64,000 nucleotides of DNA from NCBI RefSeq assembly GCF_018320785.1, contig NC_054872.1:41528551-41592550 (forward strand), read 5' to 3'. How positions within the stretch are numbered: the stretch's first letter is position 1; each line of letters opens with the position of its first letter. The position numbers and the translations under genes are program-made. The notes beneath the pieces were generated by a model, which was given only the letters and a program-made list of their open reading frames with translations, was not told the origin of the DNA and did not search any database. The stretch is from Cheilinus undulatus (lineage: Eukaryota > Chordata > Actinopteri > Labriformes > Labridae). This document shows, piece after piece, positions 37,225-49,565 of this stretch.

Positions 37225-37965
37225 ACTGAAAAATCAGAATTTGCCAAAATCTTGAAGTATCCCTTTAAGAATTGAGTGGTCCTCCATATCAAAGGCCTTA
37301 GAAAGGTCAATAAAAAGGGTTACACAATGCTGCTTATTGTCAATAAAACCAATAAAAATCATTAAAAACTTTAAGAACTGCTGTTGTCGTGCTATGTTTC
37401 TTTCTACAACCAGATTGAGAGTGGACAGTACTATTGGTATTTAAAAACTCCTTCAGTTGGTTGCTTACCAGAGTCTCCAGAACTTCGGCCAGAACAGAAA
37501 GGTTAGAAATGGGTCTGTTATTATTCAAAAGACTGGGGTCCCCCCCTTTGAGCAGAGGTAGGACATATGAAGATTTCCAGACTTTGGGGATGTTGTTTGT
37601 GACCAGAGACAGATTAAAAATGTGGGTTTAAGGAGGTGCGATAAAATCAGCTGCTAACTTTAGAGAGAAAAGCTTCGGTGTGTCTGGGCCAGCAGACTTT
37701 GTGGTGTGCAAAATTTTGAGGGTTTTATGAACCAGAGACTAAAATCAGGCTAAAAGTAAAAGAGTTAAACGGACTGACTGACCCTGACTATCAATAATTG
37801 AATTAAAATTAGTAGGGCTAAAGGAAGGGTTAAGAGACTCGAATAAAAATCCAAAGGCTATAAAATGCTCATCAACACAGGCTAGCATCTCAGGCTTGTC
37901 AGAAATTTTTTGAGAGCCTTTCACAATGCTTGGAGGAGCGAAGCTCAAAGCCTTCCAGCTTTCGG
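37225..37965 (-). mobile_element. Truncated LINE reverse-transcriptase fragment replacing the leader-exon region
   Basis: The minus strand encodes typical non-LTR reverse-transcriptase text: SAGPDTPKLFSLKLA, then NNRPISNLSVLAEVLETLVS and HSQSGCRKKHSTTTAVLKV. It is broken by frameshifts. It starts next to a remnant of the MITE end seen at 18370 (CTTGAAGTATCCCTTTAA). Unit 2 has about 900 bp here, including the candidate leader exon, and unit 3 has lost that sequence. Confidence 0.8.
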
Positions 37966-39082
37966 CCAGTGGTGGCAGCACCGAAAAAATGCAGTCGAAT
38001 AAGCAACGCCCCAGTCTGCGAAGAATGGCGATGTTTTAGGTTATGTGGTATTTACTTTATAAATCTTGAAAATTTATACGAAAAACTTACGTTTTATCTG
38101 GGAGTTCTTCAGTTGAACATCGACTGTATTCCTCTGTAGGACACGGAAAAGATACGGAACAAGACTTTGTGTAAGTTCTTGCCTTAAACTTTTTATTTTC
38201 CTTCCTAGGTACGAAAGGGCTGTAATAACTACAACTGGTCCAAGACTCAGTGATGTTAATATTTCACAACATACAATTATTCTGCTTTATTAGTTCACTT
38301 GTCTCATTATGATAAAGCAACCATAACGAAAACAGTGGTTTTAGGCTTAAGTTGATCGTTTTGTCGTTCCTGGAGTGTCTTGGAAAAGATGGGCGCAGTT
38401 AAAAAAACTTATGTAAGTGTTAAACAAGGGGTTAACAGGAAGCGGTGAGAGGTATAGGTAAAGACAACATTGGGATCGTTCACGAAAGACTAAGGTATAA
38501 TTTATATTTTCATGTAATACTTGAATTTGAGCGACCATAAGACAAATTTAACCAACAAAATGATAAGCACAAGCACGACACCTCATGGAGACAGAGAAAA
38601 GTATGGCACAAGAATAATAATCAGGTTAAATTATAACAACGGCGGTCACACTGATGATAAATATGAGTTTTTTCAAATAACTAGTTTTAATGATAACCAA
38701 AAATATCATATGAAATTAAAAGTAGCAGTAAGATTGAAGTTTGACAGCTGGTATTCTTCCACACACAGCGACCCCCAAACTATCTGAGGACAACACAGAG
38801 CTAGTGGCATGCATTATTGAGACATGAATGAATGCAGATGTAAATGGATCTGTGTTCATTTAGTCCCCTGGCAGTTTATGCCTACAGAATTAAGAATAAG
38901 TGAGCCAGCCTCCTCCTGAAAGTAAGGATGATGTCCGCTGGCTCTTCCAAACTTCCTTGCTTCCTACACCGCTTTTGGATAATAACTAAGTAAAAGGGAT
39001 GAGCTATGTTATTGGCATGGCACCAGCCAGCATGATGCATGTTTTTAAAGGTAATTATTTGGACTGTCAAATATGATACAGC
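37966..39082. other. Spacer of unit 3 before the minisatellite
   Basis: The segment matches units 1, 2 and 4 (GTGGTGGCAGCACCGA, ACTTTGTGTAAGTTC at about 38163, CATGCATTATTGAGACATGAA). No gene was recognised. Confidence 0.4.
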
Positions 39083-39303
39083 TGAAATATCATCTGTAAA
39101 TATCAGGCTATATCAGCTGTAAATATCGGGCTATAATGGCTGCATCAAACAACACTGGTTGCAAAAATTTGGGTATATTGGCTATAAATATCAGGCCATG
39201 GTGGCTGTAAATATCGGGCTATATTGACTGAAAATATCAGGCTGTATTTACTGTAAATATCAGACTTTATCTGCTTGAAAAATAAAGCTGTATTGGCTTT
39301 ATA
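39083..39303. repeat. Minisatellite, unit 3 (truncated)
   Basis: About nine units related to ATCAGGCTATATTGGCTG. The array stops abruptly and joins sequence that in other units lies about 700 bp beyond the array, so its right part and flank were deleted. Confidence 0.85.
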
Positions 39304-39609
39304 CAATTTGGTCAGTTTGATTTTTTTTTTTTTTTTTTAAATCGACAAAGCAAATCACCATAACAAATTATATCCAAGGCTTTTCAAAACAAACAAGACT
39401 AGGTTAAAACCTAGTACATGGCTGACCGCAACTATCTGGGATGCCTGTTGAAATGCCTGACTGGCAGAGTGATTTTGTCATTATTGTTATTTTTCGTGAG
39501 GCAAATTTATTATGGCATCTTAAATGTATAGCTATATTCTGTCCCCTCTCTCTCTGTGTCTCCTCTTAATAAAGCTTTTCTCTGTGCACATATGACGCCC
39601 TACAGAGAG

Positions 39610-40124
39610 TAGAGCTGGGCAATTAATTACAAATTAGATTAAATGGCAATATGGCCTGCTGCAATTTTCAAATCGCAGACAGTGCAATATTTTTTTAACC
39701 TGAAATCTGGCAAAATACCAATTTGATAAAAAAAATGTTTGCAGCAGAAATTTCATTCTCTACACATTGTGCATATATACAGGTGATTTTTTTTCAAACT
39801 AAAATCCTACTTTTCTTGTCAGTGTATATGATTTTCTTGATAAAAATGAGAATAACATAAAAAAGGTATCATCCCTTCAGTATAGCTATCTATATCAAAT
39901 TTGCTATACAAGCCAAAATCACAATTAGAATTTTTTTTAAATCTCTCATCCCTAGTTTAATTTATCTAGTATTGCATTGGTTATAATATAGAATTATTTA
40001 TTGCTTATGTTTGTTGAATATAACATAAGATGAGGAACCTTGGAGTAATCGAATATCAAATTGCAATTGCAATTATGGGGGAGAAAATTGCAATTGGATT
40101 ATTTTCTTAAATTGTTCAGCCCTA
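39610..40124. mobile_element. hAT-like MITE upstream of copy 4
   Basis: The 515-bp element starts TAGAGCTGGGCAATTAATTA and ends AAATTGTTCAGCCCTA. It is flanked by ACAGAGAG and ACAGAGAT, an 8-bp duplication with one mismatch. It has no coding capacity. Confidence 0.78.
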
Positions 40125-41350
40125 ACAGAGATGTGTCAGACTTCACTGATAGAGACAGACACTGAGTCACTAGAGATTAAATGTTTTTTTGGCAGATATA
40201 AGTCTTTAATGGTAATAAGTTTATACTAACAATACAACACTAGCTGTTAATGAAGGTTTTTTTCTGAAATAAAATAAAAACTGCTGCAGATTTCATGAAC
40301 ATTTGTAATTCTCCTCAGACAGGTGTGTAAGGGTCTTGATATGTGTAAAATTAAGCTGAATTTCTACTTTAGTGTTCCTATTGTTTTGTTATCCGTTAAT
40401 TTTCTATAAACAGCACTTGCAACAGCAAAGCATATGCCCTGCAAATAAAGACATGCCAAATGTTTAAGTAGCATTCTCTTAACAATGCAAATGTGGAGAT
40501 AAACATTTATTTGTTCCCCATAATCATATAGTATAGATGGAATATTTACAAAGTTTTTTTTAACATAGCGCACGCCCCTGGCTCATGCAGGCAACACAGA
40601 GACACGCAGCTGGAGCGCACACACACAGCACTGACGCGCTGGTCCTCCTGGTCAGAGAGGAGCTTTAAGAGGAGAAAGTTCTGCTGTTTATCCTCCAGTA
40701 TTCTGAAACGTTTTCCCTCAGCAGATTGAAGCCTTGAGTCTACACTACCAACATGTTAGCTTGTGTTTCAGTGTAGGTGTGTGCGTGAGCATCGCGTTTA
40801 TGTGTGTCACTCTGCAGCATGAAAGCAGACCAGGATGAGAGGAGCGCATCCGACATTGCTGCATAAAAGACACATGAACAGTCAAAGAGAGAGGGACGAT
40901 AGGAGGATGATGAGAAACTGAAAAGGTCAGCCCATAAGAACTAAAATCTTTCCAAGCAATAATCCTTGAGACAATACGTGCATGATTTTTGCAAAGTTAC
41001 ATGGTGATGATGGGAGTCTTTAAACTTCCAGTCAGGCTTATACTGTAGGTTCTCTTTGGGAACTGACCCAAAACACTGGCTGTTTGAGAAAATCACTTCC
41101 ACATTAAATATAATATTTTTAAAGATTAGCTGTATGACACCTTTTTACTGTTTGTGGAAATAAAATACAGTCAGTGTTTTAGAGAAATGACATGTAGCTT
41201 TGTTTCACTTGACAGTAATGTTGGTGACCAAAGAGGAAATGAAAATAATAAATACTATGTACTTTAATGTTAATACTCATTATTTGTTTTTAAGTTAAAG
41301 AGTAAGAAACAGTATCCAAAAACTGATTTTGCATTTTTTTTCTTTTCAGT
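40125..41350. other. Spacer upstream of exon A of copy 4 with a GC-richer segment
   Basis: At 40560-40910 the sequence is richer in G, C and CpG than its surroundings (GCGCACGCCCCTGG, GACGCGCTGGTCCTCC) and is absent from the other units. It could be a foreign promoter-like or transposon 5' end. From 40918 it returns to the conserved pre-exon block. No reading frame was recognised. Confidence 0.4.
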
Positions 41351-41366
41351 CGACAGGATCAGCAGG

Positions 41367-44300
41367 ATGTCTGTGACCATGACCAGAAGTGACGGGGTCA
41401 CTGTGTTCACTTTGACCCCGGACCCCCAAAGTTCTTTACCTCCAATATGCCAAATCCTCAGAGGCCTCTGCTACAGCCCTGTCTGCTGCTCTGTGTCTCA
41501 GCGCCTGAAGAAGTTTCAGGGAGCTTCTCAGTCAGTCCTGGGGGTGAGTTACAGCCACACACATTTTTCAAGTTAGTCTGTGAAAGCACACAACTCAGCA
41601 GCTTTTAAATAAGTTTTTCTTCCTCCACACAGGTCTGGTTTAACCTTTTATGAAATAATTTGTTTCCAGAGATACATTAGCTTAAGCAAAATACTAGTCC
41701 AATTGAATTTTTCTTTCTCTTTCCTAACAGTTGTATATTGTTGTCATAATCATGTCAGAATCTCATTTTAAAAGAGTGTTTTCATAATACTTTCAGGGCT
41801 TTGTACCTCTAGGATCAGGTAAAGTCCTTTTTAAACAACTTTTAGGAAAGACAATGAAACTTAGAGAAAGAGGTCCTATTAAAGTACTCTCTGCACCACA
41901 GCTCTGATCTCTAATGTACTCAAAACCTTGCACATGGTAAGTATAGTAAAACTGTACAGGTATGTGTTGTTCACACTGTGTTTGCTCCTCCTCAGGCCCT
42001 GCATATTATGGTTGGTTTGCTGAACATCGGCCTTGGAGCAATCCTCCTCAGTAGTGGTCTTGGCTCTTGGCGGCAGATGGATGAGATGAAGTATCCTATT
42101 TGGATGGGAGTACTGGTAAGCAAACCAACATTTTATTTGTTTTTTGGTTATTTTGCTTATTAGCCAAAATTTTCCATAGTTTTAATTTAAGTCTGGTTTG
42201 TGTTTCTGAATAACTCCCAAGTCTTTTGTGAAGCTAGAATTAGGAATGATGCAATTTTACTGGGGGTTTGCAGTGATTCTGGGGTATTACAGCTTGTTCA
42301 TACAGGACAGCTAATGCTATACATTAGCATGTTAACATTGATATTAAGATTAAAACACCAGAGATAGTTCACTAACCCTCTGAGCAGCTTTGAAAACGAT
42401 TTTCAAGAATATATCGAGAGGGTTTTTTTTGATAATCTGACAGATTTCTGAATCAGTGCAGATTTGTTTTTCCCCATCTCGTTAAAAGTTTTTTTTTTTT
42501 TTGTACTGATCACAAGATTTGCCTTCTGTACATTTCCCTGTCTTACATCTGAGTTCACATGTTTTTTATGGTTGTGAATACTTGACCAAAAACAGAGCAA
42601 CAACATATTTCTTTTAGGCACAGGCCAACCCAAAAACAGCTCCTCAAGGCTTCTTTAATGTCTTAGTTGTCAGTTGACATTAATAAGTGTCATTATTACA
42701 TTTCTTGCCCTGGTGCATGTTATCCTTGCTTCATGAAATACTTAAGTTGAGGACAATAGTAATGGCTTGTGGTTCTCAGCCTTGGTGTGAAAAGGTGAAA
42801 GGTTAAATCATTTTCTTTTTTGTCTGTTCTTTAGTTCATTTTATTCGGCATCATGAACATTTTGTCTGAGAAGTTCCCAAGTCCATGTCTGGTGAGTAAT
42901 ACAGCTTTATAACATCTTCATTGGAGCTTTCATTTGATGGTCAACTGTTATCCACGCTTTGTATAAATCAGTGTTACTCAGTCCTGCTAAACAAAGAGCC
43001 AAATTGTTAAAAAAAAATACCTTTTCAAGAGCCACAATCCAAATGCTCAGTCTGGCTGAGCGGGAAAATGGTCTGAAACACCACTGGCTGCTCTATGAGA
43101 AACGGATGACAACAGGGAAAAACAGACTAATATCAGCTTAAATGAGAGATATTTGGACTCAGCAGAGATCCATCCATTCCCAAAAGACACAGTGGACCAT
43201 GGACATTGATATGTGGTCATAAATCGAGTTTCCTGACATTTATAATGGACCTGATTTCAGCACACAAAGCAGAGCCTGAAGGCTCACATCAGCTGAGCTC
43301 GTCACTGAAGGATGTGAAGCTGAATTAACTTTGAAAAGTTTTGTTAATATCAAATTTTAGATCAGATGTTTCTCTGTATTTCAGCAAGTCATTTAATTCT
43401 TTTCACTTTCTCTAATCGCTGTGAAGATCGCTCCATAGTTGTCAAATCTATTTGGGAACATTCGGGGTGTATTTCAGAACCAGCTCTACGTACCCCGGTT
43501 GTTTCTCCTAATCTAGTCAATTGTAACACAAGTTAAACCCTCATTTTCCTGCTTTAATTTGACAGACTCACATGGTATAGCCCTCAACTTTTATATAATG
43601 TTGTATAAACTGTTAAGCCTCAGATAGTGGAAATAACCCCACTATTTTTTTTATATATCTATATATTTTTGGGCATTTTTGTGCTTTTATTAGATAGAGG
43701 AGGACAGTGGATAGAGTCGGAAACAGGGTCAAGAGTGGGGAGAGACATGCGGTTAAGGGCTTCAGGCTGGATTAGAACCCGGGCCGCTCGCGTACATGGG
43801 AAGCGCCTTAAACCACTAGGCCACCTGCTCCCCATGACACCAGTATTTAACAAAATAGAACTTATTCATCACTGAATGAATGATTGTTGTATTTACACTT
43901 ATCGTCTTGTTTACTTATAAACATACCGTTATGACTCCAAAAATTTCTATAAACAAAAATCTATCAGCTGAGGATCTGGACTGACCGCCATGAACATTGT
44001 CAAGATGTAGTTATTAAAAAAAGACGGCAAATTTAACCTCTAACCTTGAATTGAGTTGTCTCTGTTTGAAATACAGTGCTGTGAAAAAGTATTTACCCCC
44101 TTTCTGATTCCAGATTTTTTTCCATATGTATCACACTTAAATGTTTCGGATCATCAGACCAATTTTAATATCTCACAAAGACGACCCAAGTAAATACAAA
44201 ATGCAGCTTCTTTTATTTATTAAGGGACAAAAATTCAAACCTGTCTGGCCCTATGTGAAAAAGTAAATGCCCCCTAACCTAATAACTGGTTATGCCACCC

Positions 44301-47300
44301 TTGGCAGCAATAACTGAAATCAAGCATTTGTGCATTGCTGTGGAGGAATTTTGGCCCACTCTTCTTCACAGAATTGTTTTAACCCAGCCATATTGGAGGG
44401 TTTTTCAGCATGAACTGCCTGTTTAAGGTCACACCATAGCATCTCAATTGGGTTTAAGTCCGGACTTTGACTTGGCCACTCCAAAACTTTAATTTTTTTT
44501 TTTTTTTTAACCATTCAGAGGTGGACTGGCTGGTATGTTTGGGGTCGTTGTCCTGCTGCATAACCCAAGAGCGCTTGAGCTTTAGGGCAGGAATTGATGG
44601 CTGGACGTTGGCCTTCAGGATTTTCTGATAGACAGCAGAATTCATTGTTCCATCAATCACAGCAAGTGGTCCAGGTCCTGAAGCAGCAAAGCAGCCCCAG
44701 ACCATCACACTGCCACCACCATGTTTGACTGTTGGCATGATGTTCTTTATCAAATACTGTGTTATTTTTACTCCAGATGTAACGGGCTGCAAACCCTCCA
44801 AAAAGTTCAATTTTTGTCTCATCAGTCCACAGAATATTTCTCCAAAAGTCCTGGGGATCATCAAGATGTTTCTTAGTAAATATAAAAGGTTTTTGCCTTG
44901 GAACTCTCCCATAATGCCATTGTTGCCCAGTGTCTTTCTTGTGGTTGAGTCATGAACTCTGACCTTAACTGAGGCCAGTAGGCCTGCAGTTCTTTGGATG
45001 TTCTTTTGTGACCTCCTGGATGAGTCATTGTTGCACTCTTGGAGTAATTTTCGTTGGCCGACCACTCCAATCAGGTAGGTTGATAAGCTGGCTCTAATGG
45101 CTCTGATTGTGGTTCGCTGGAGTCCCATAGCCTTGGAAATGGCTTGGCATCCTTTTCCAGATTGATAGATTTCAATCACTTTGTTTCACTTTGTCTTACA
45201 GCTTCTATTTAAGTGATTTTCTTGATTCATCTCATTGGCGGTGGTGGCGGTAATCAGGCCTGGGTGTGGCCAGTGAAATTGAACTCAGCTTTCCAAGAAC
45301 TGTGGTTAATCACAGTTAACTCATGATTTAACAAAGGGGGCAATTACTTTTTCACATAGTGCCTGATAGGTTTGGATTTTTCCCCTCAATAAATAAAACA
45401 ATTTAGAAACAGCATTTTGTATTTACTTGGGTTGTCTTTTTGAGATAATAGAATTGGTTTGATGATCCAAAACATCTAAGTGTGATAAATAGGCAAAAAC
45501 ATCTAGAATCAGAAAGGGGGCAAATACTTTTTCATGGCACTGTATGTCCACAAAGCCGAGAGAGAAGAGTCCCCTTTCCCTCAGCCGATAACTTTAAGCA
45601 ACTACTGCCACTGCTAGCTTGTTGCAGATGCTGCTGGTGGGCTGGAACTTTCACCAGGCATGCTGGGGGGATTTCAGAATAAAAGTGTAGTTTTAAGGTG
45701 TAGATTGATTTTGATGTTCGACCGATTTAATTGGATAATTAATTAACCAGTTGCTGTATTGATATTCATTGATGGATGGTTACACCCCTACTGAATATCA
45801 GTATAAGATACCTAAATACTTGCTATTCATCTTGATTTAGTACATTTTAATGTGTCTGACAAAAAAATCAAGATATGACGTGCACAAAAGTTATATTTTG
45901 GGAGAAAAAAAATGTAATTAAAAATCTGTTCCTTTACACAACTGCTAGTTGAGACCTCAACTTCCACAAAGTTCCACTTCAAATTATTGTTGTAAAAAAA
46001 AAAAACAAACTACAAAGTCAGGAAATATCTGTGCGGTGTCACAGTGAAAGAAAGCATTTACTGTAAGTGGGCAGGAATGCTGCTCTGTTTTTGCATGAAA
46101 AAAAAACATAATTATGATTATTTTTAATTGAAATTGAGATCATAATAATTGAACACAATTCCTCATGGGTTTTATTGAGAGCCACATCTGTATTTATTGA
46201 ATTTCAGCACCTTTAACTCTTTAACAAAAAAGCAGCAAATTAATACACTAGCAGGCGCCATTGATCATCCACCTCTAATCTGCACTTTGTGCATTGTCAT
46301 GTATCCCTCAGCAGTGTTTTATTTTACACTGTTTGTGTTTGGTTTTGAATAAATTATGTATTTGTTTCTTTTTGCAGGTCATCCTCACTGTGGTCTTAAA
46401 TCTATCAGGAGTTGCTATTGCCATCGCAGCCATCGTTCTCTACATCATCAACGTCTTAGGCATTTATTTGTGGTGGATGTGTCATGATGGTGCTTATGAC
46501 AAATATGATGACAGGTTGGCACCTTCACCTGAAGATATGCCCAAATGCCTGGAGGCTCAAGATCTGGTTCTGGTATGTGTTTAAAAAGTGGTATTTAGTG
46601 AGTGAAAACACACGCTTTGTAGCTGAGGAATGGAAAAATTATTTTAATGATTGGATTTCAAATTTAAAGTTAGATCAGTGATTATTATACAGCTTTACAA
46701 CAAGTTAACTATGAAAAAACTTTTAAAAGGAGTGATTTTAAAGGTCACTTTGTTTCTTTTGTGTCTGATCAGATGATTTTAAGGAGCATCAATGCTGTGC
46801 TGATCGTCCTGTCAGTCCTGGAGCTCTGTGTCACCATCAGTTCTGCTGTTTTGGGGATCAAAGCTCTAAAGCAGAAGACAGAGAACAAGGTAGAGTCTAC
46901 ACATCATATCTCACTGTTTAACTTGTTAACACAGGGAATACTGGCTGAGCAAACATGCTCTCATTTTCTTTGTAAAGCATTAGATGTCTGAATGTCTGTG
47001 CTGCTATGAGTTTGGCCTTTTGAACTAATGTCACATCTTCACTCCTGAAAACATCAAAGAACTACAGGATGATGGTGAACAAAGCAGCAGGGTTGGATGC
47101 CATTATGACAAAGTTGTTAAAGGGTTCCCACTGATCCTTGAAAAGTCTTTAAAAGTCTTAAATTAGATTTTTGAAATTTAAGGCTTTAAAAAGTCTTAAG
47201 AGTCTTAATTTTACTGATTTTAAGAAGGCACATTGCCTTAGCCGGTATTTATCCCAAAATTGTTTTCTAGCAAAATTTTTAGATTTGAACAATTCTTTTT

Positions 47301-47808
47301 TTCTTTTTTTGCATACATGTTTGTCCACATTACAATTAACCACATTTACTGCAGCAGTGTCAGTTTTACTATATATTTCCTGCTGCACTCTCTCATCAGC
47401 TCAGCCTGACTTCATGTAGAAGTGTACAGGGGCTGGTGGAGATGTAGGTAAAGTCTGGGTAAAAGTTTGTCATTTTGCATTCACACTTGCAGCTTACCTC
47501 AGAATTAACAGTACCTCCATTAAAGATTTAAAGAGTAGCCAACAATTGGAGTAAGGTTGTTTTGGTGATCTGAACTGGTTTATGCCTTTAGAGTTAGAAG
47601 TGCTCTCTGTAAAAGTCTATTTATTAAAATGAGTTACCTGTTAAAGAAGCTATTCTAACCTTTATTACTGGTTTAACTGTGTAACAAAAGTTCTCATAAA
47701 GATTACATTGTGTGATTTCATGATGTTGATTTTCTCTTTCAGAGCCCTGATGACCCAGAACAGTGCAAACCACTGCTGGAGGAAGTCACCAGTAACTGTG
47801 CAGCTTAA
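41367..47808 (+). CDS. ms4a-like: MS4A-like four-transmembrane protein, copy 4
   Basis: Exons are 41367-41543 (A), 41996-42115 (B), 42835-42891 (C), 46378-46572 (D), 46773-46889 (E) and 47743-47808 (F), giving 243 codons with all junctions in phase 0. Loop 1 is two residues longer than in copies 2 and 3 ([16 protein letters not shown]). Exon D is one codon shorter, with a changed second loop ([17 protein letters not shown]) and extra changes in TM3 ([20 protein letters not shown]). The tail reads [15 protein letters not shown], so the tyrosine of the YKPL motif present in the other complete copies is replaced by Cys, and NPAA becomes NCAA. Exon A is identical to copy 5. The candidate leader exon is missing upstream, so expression may rely on another promoter. 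Intron C-D carries a SINE-like repeat and a Tc1 element. Confidence 0.92.
43645..43838 (-). mobile_element. tRNA-derived SINE-like repeat in intron C-D of copy 4
   Basis: On the minus strand it starts GGGGAGCAGGTGGCCTAGTG and carries an A-box-like GTGGCCTAGTGG and a B-box-like GGGTTCTAATCC at the right spacing. It then continues into a tail ending in an AT-rich run. Copy 3 lacks it. The layout is that of a fish tRNA-derived SINE, with family not assigned. Confidence 0.7.
44074..45542 (-). mobile_element. Tc1/mariner element in intron C-D of copy 4
   Basis: The element is 1469 bp between TA dinucleotides (44072-44073 and 45543-45544). Its ends are CAGTGCTGTGAAAAAGTATT and AATACTTTTTCATGGCACTG, a well-known fish Tc1 end type. 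The transposase gene is on the minus strand. The sequence looks relatively young, since only a few lesions are visible. Confidence 0.93.
44320..45179 (-). pseudogene. Tc1-like transposase with frameshift
   Basis: A 241-codon frame starting at 45179 holds a DNA-binding region ([20 protein letters not shown]), [20 protein letters not shown] and the catalytic [13 protein letters not shown]-run at about 44496-44508 (a lysine run on the minus strand) shifts the frame. The rest, including [19 protein letters not shown], continues in another frame to 44320. Expansion of the homopolymer is the simplest explanation of the break. Confidence 0.88.
46983..47215. repeat. Insertion shared with copy 3
   Basis: Same block as 33848-34095, at the same site after exon E. 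It is absent from copies 1, 2 and 5. Confidence 0.7.
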
Positions 47809-48170
47809 ATCCAAATCTCTGCTTCACACTGTTACTGAAGAGAAAGTTTACTCCTAAGCTCTTATGCATCTTTACCACTGAACATATTTATTCTTGAATT
47901 ACACTAATGTAGTGAGTACAAAGTCAGCTGAAATGTTGGGTCTCTTCCTGAGGGATGTTTGCACTTATTCTTCGGAGCACTTTGAATAATAGTCAACAGC
48001 CACTCTGATTTCATCTGTTTCTGATTTTTAAATGCTACTCTTTATTATGATTGTCGAGCAATGTACCTTAAGGTCAGTAATTTTGTAACTGTAAGGGAAG
48101 TCCATGCATGTGTGTAATACTGATGGACTGATGGGGTTTCTGTTTTATTTTAAACCATGTTAAAAACATG

Positions 48171-48176
48171 AATAAA
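48171..48176 (+). other. Polyadenylation signal of copy 4
   Basis: AATAAA in the conserved 3' UTR context, about 365 bp after the stop codon. Confidence 0.7.
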
Positions 48177-48879
48177 AATGACTCAAAGCTGTGGGTTTTA
48201 TTTATTTTGTTCCTCTGCTCTGTCCTTTACAAGCCGCCTTAAAGCATGACTGAGAAATGGAATCACTGAATAACTACTTGTGTTTAATTTTTCCACAACT
48301 GTTGGGCAAAACTGCTTCTTTTTAAGTTGCAGACAGCAATAAAGTATTGTGATGTGCGAGGTATGGCTATTAAATAATGAGACTGCCTTTATAGGGATAA
48401 AACCATGTGGTTCAGTCACATGGTGGTCAAATGCAACTATTTTTCTTGCCCTTGATTCCCCACAGTAAAAAATTAATATTTTCTCAAGAAAAAGTGTGCG
48501 ATTTTGGGATAGTTTTTGTGTTAAAAAAAATAAATTTTTATTGCTTAAATTGAGGATGGACCATGTTTTTGCTTACCTGTATGGGCCCCTGATGGGGCTG
48601 AGTCCCAGAAAGCTTTCTCCTTTATCCCTCCATGGGGCTCTGTTCTTTGGTGATAGCATGAATCTCGCTAACACTAAAAATTATCCATTATTATTATGAT
48701 CATTGTAATTTTAATGGGGTTTCCCACATGTTAGTGTCTTTTTGAATCAAGAAAAGCTTATGGACCATTTATGCACAGTTCAAGGTGCTTTACAGAGATT
48801 AAAAAGAATTTATAACAAAGAGCATCAATAGACATCAAAATGAAATTGAACCAGAATTAACTGTTACCTCTTAGAATGT

Positions 48880-49565
48880 TCAGCAAAGATTTTTTTTTTT
48901 TTTTTTGAGGAAAATTAAAGCCTCCCATGTTTTTATCGAGATGACTCTCTTTTACAGAAGTTTTATGGAATCTGTTTTAACCTTTTGTATTGTTGCATGG
49001 TTTGACAACCTGAACTTGCCCAATCAAGAATCACCTTGGTAGTCTTGTTAAAACTGCTAGAAAAATCTCAGGAAGACAGCAGGCTGGAGTAATGCCCATC
49101 TATAGACAGGACCTTAGGAGGGCTAATGCTATTCTGGATTTTGCTAATCATCCACTTCAGAGTGAGTTTGAGCTTTTGCCTTTTTGTTGTTTCGGGGTTC
49201 CTATGAGGAAGACTAAAAGACTACAGGTGTCATTTATCCCCAGTGCAATTTATTTACTTAATGGCAAGTAGCCCTTAGGTTGCTCTTGTTCTTGCACTAT
49301 CTTTGCTTATTTGCACATCCTTACATAGCACTTTTTGCATCATTTGGTGGTAATTTTCCATGTTTTGTACAAGCTCTGAAATGATCTTTTGTTAGTGACT
49401 TTCTGTATGTGTATGGTGTTTCTTATAATGTGTTGCTTTTATTATGTCTGACTCTTAGGCTTTTAATTGGATCTTATTTTCACTGCTGATATTGCACATG
49501 TGTACCTTGTCTTTTGTGTGCCCCTGCTGCAACACTAAATTCCCTTTCATGGGAAAGTAAATCTA
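48880..49565 (+). mobile_element. 3' end of a non-LTR retrotransposon downstream of copy 4
   Basis: One frame ends with text typical of L2/CR1-like ORF2 C-termini (FELLPFCCFGVPMRKTKRLQ, then VSFIPSAIYLLNGK and a stop). It is followed by a 3' UTR ending AAATTCCCTTTCATGGGAAAG. It is 5' truncated. It replaces sequence that in units 1, 2 and 5 lies between the conserved downstream block and the leader-exon region. Confidence 0.72.
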
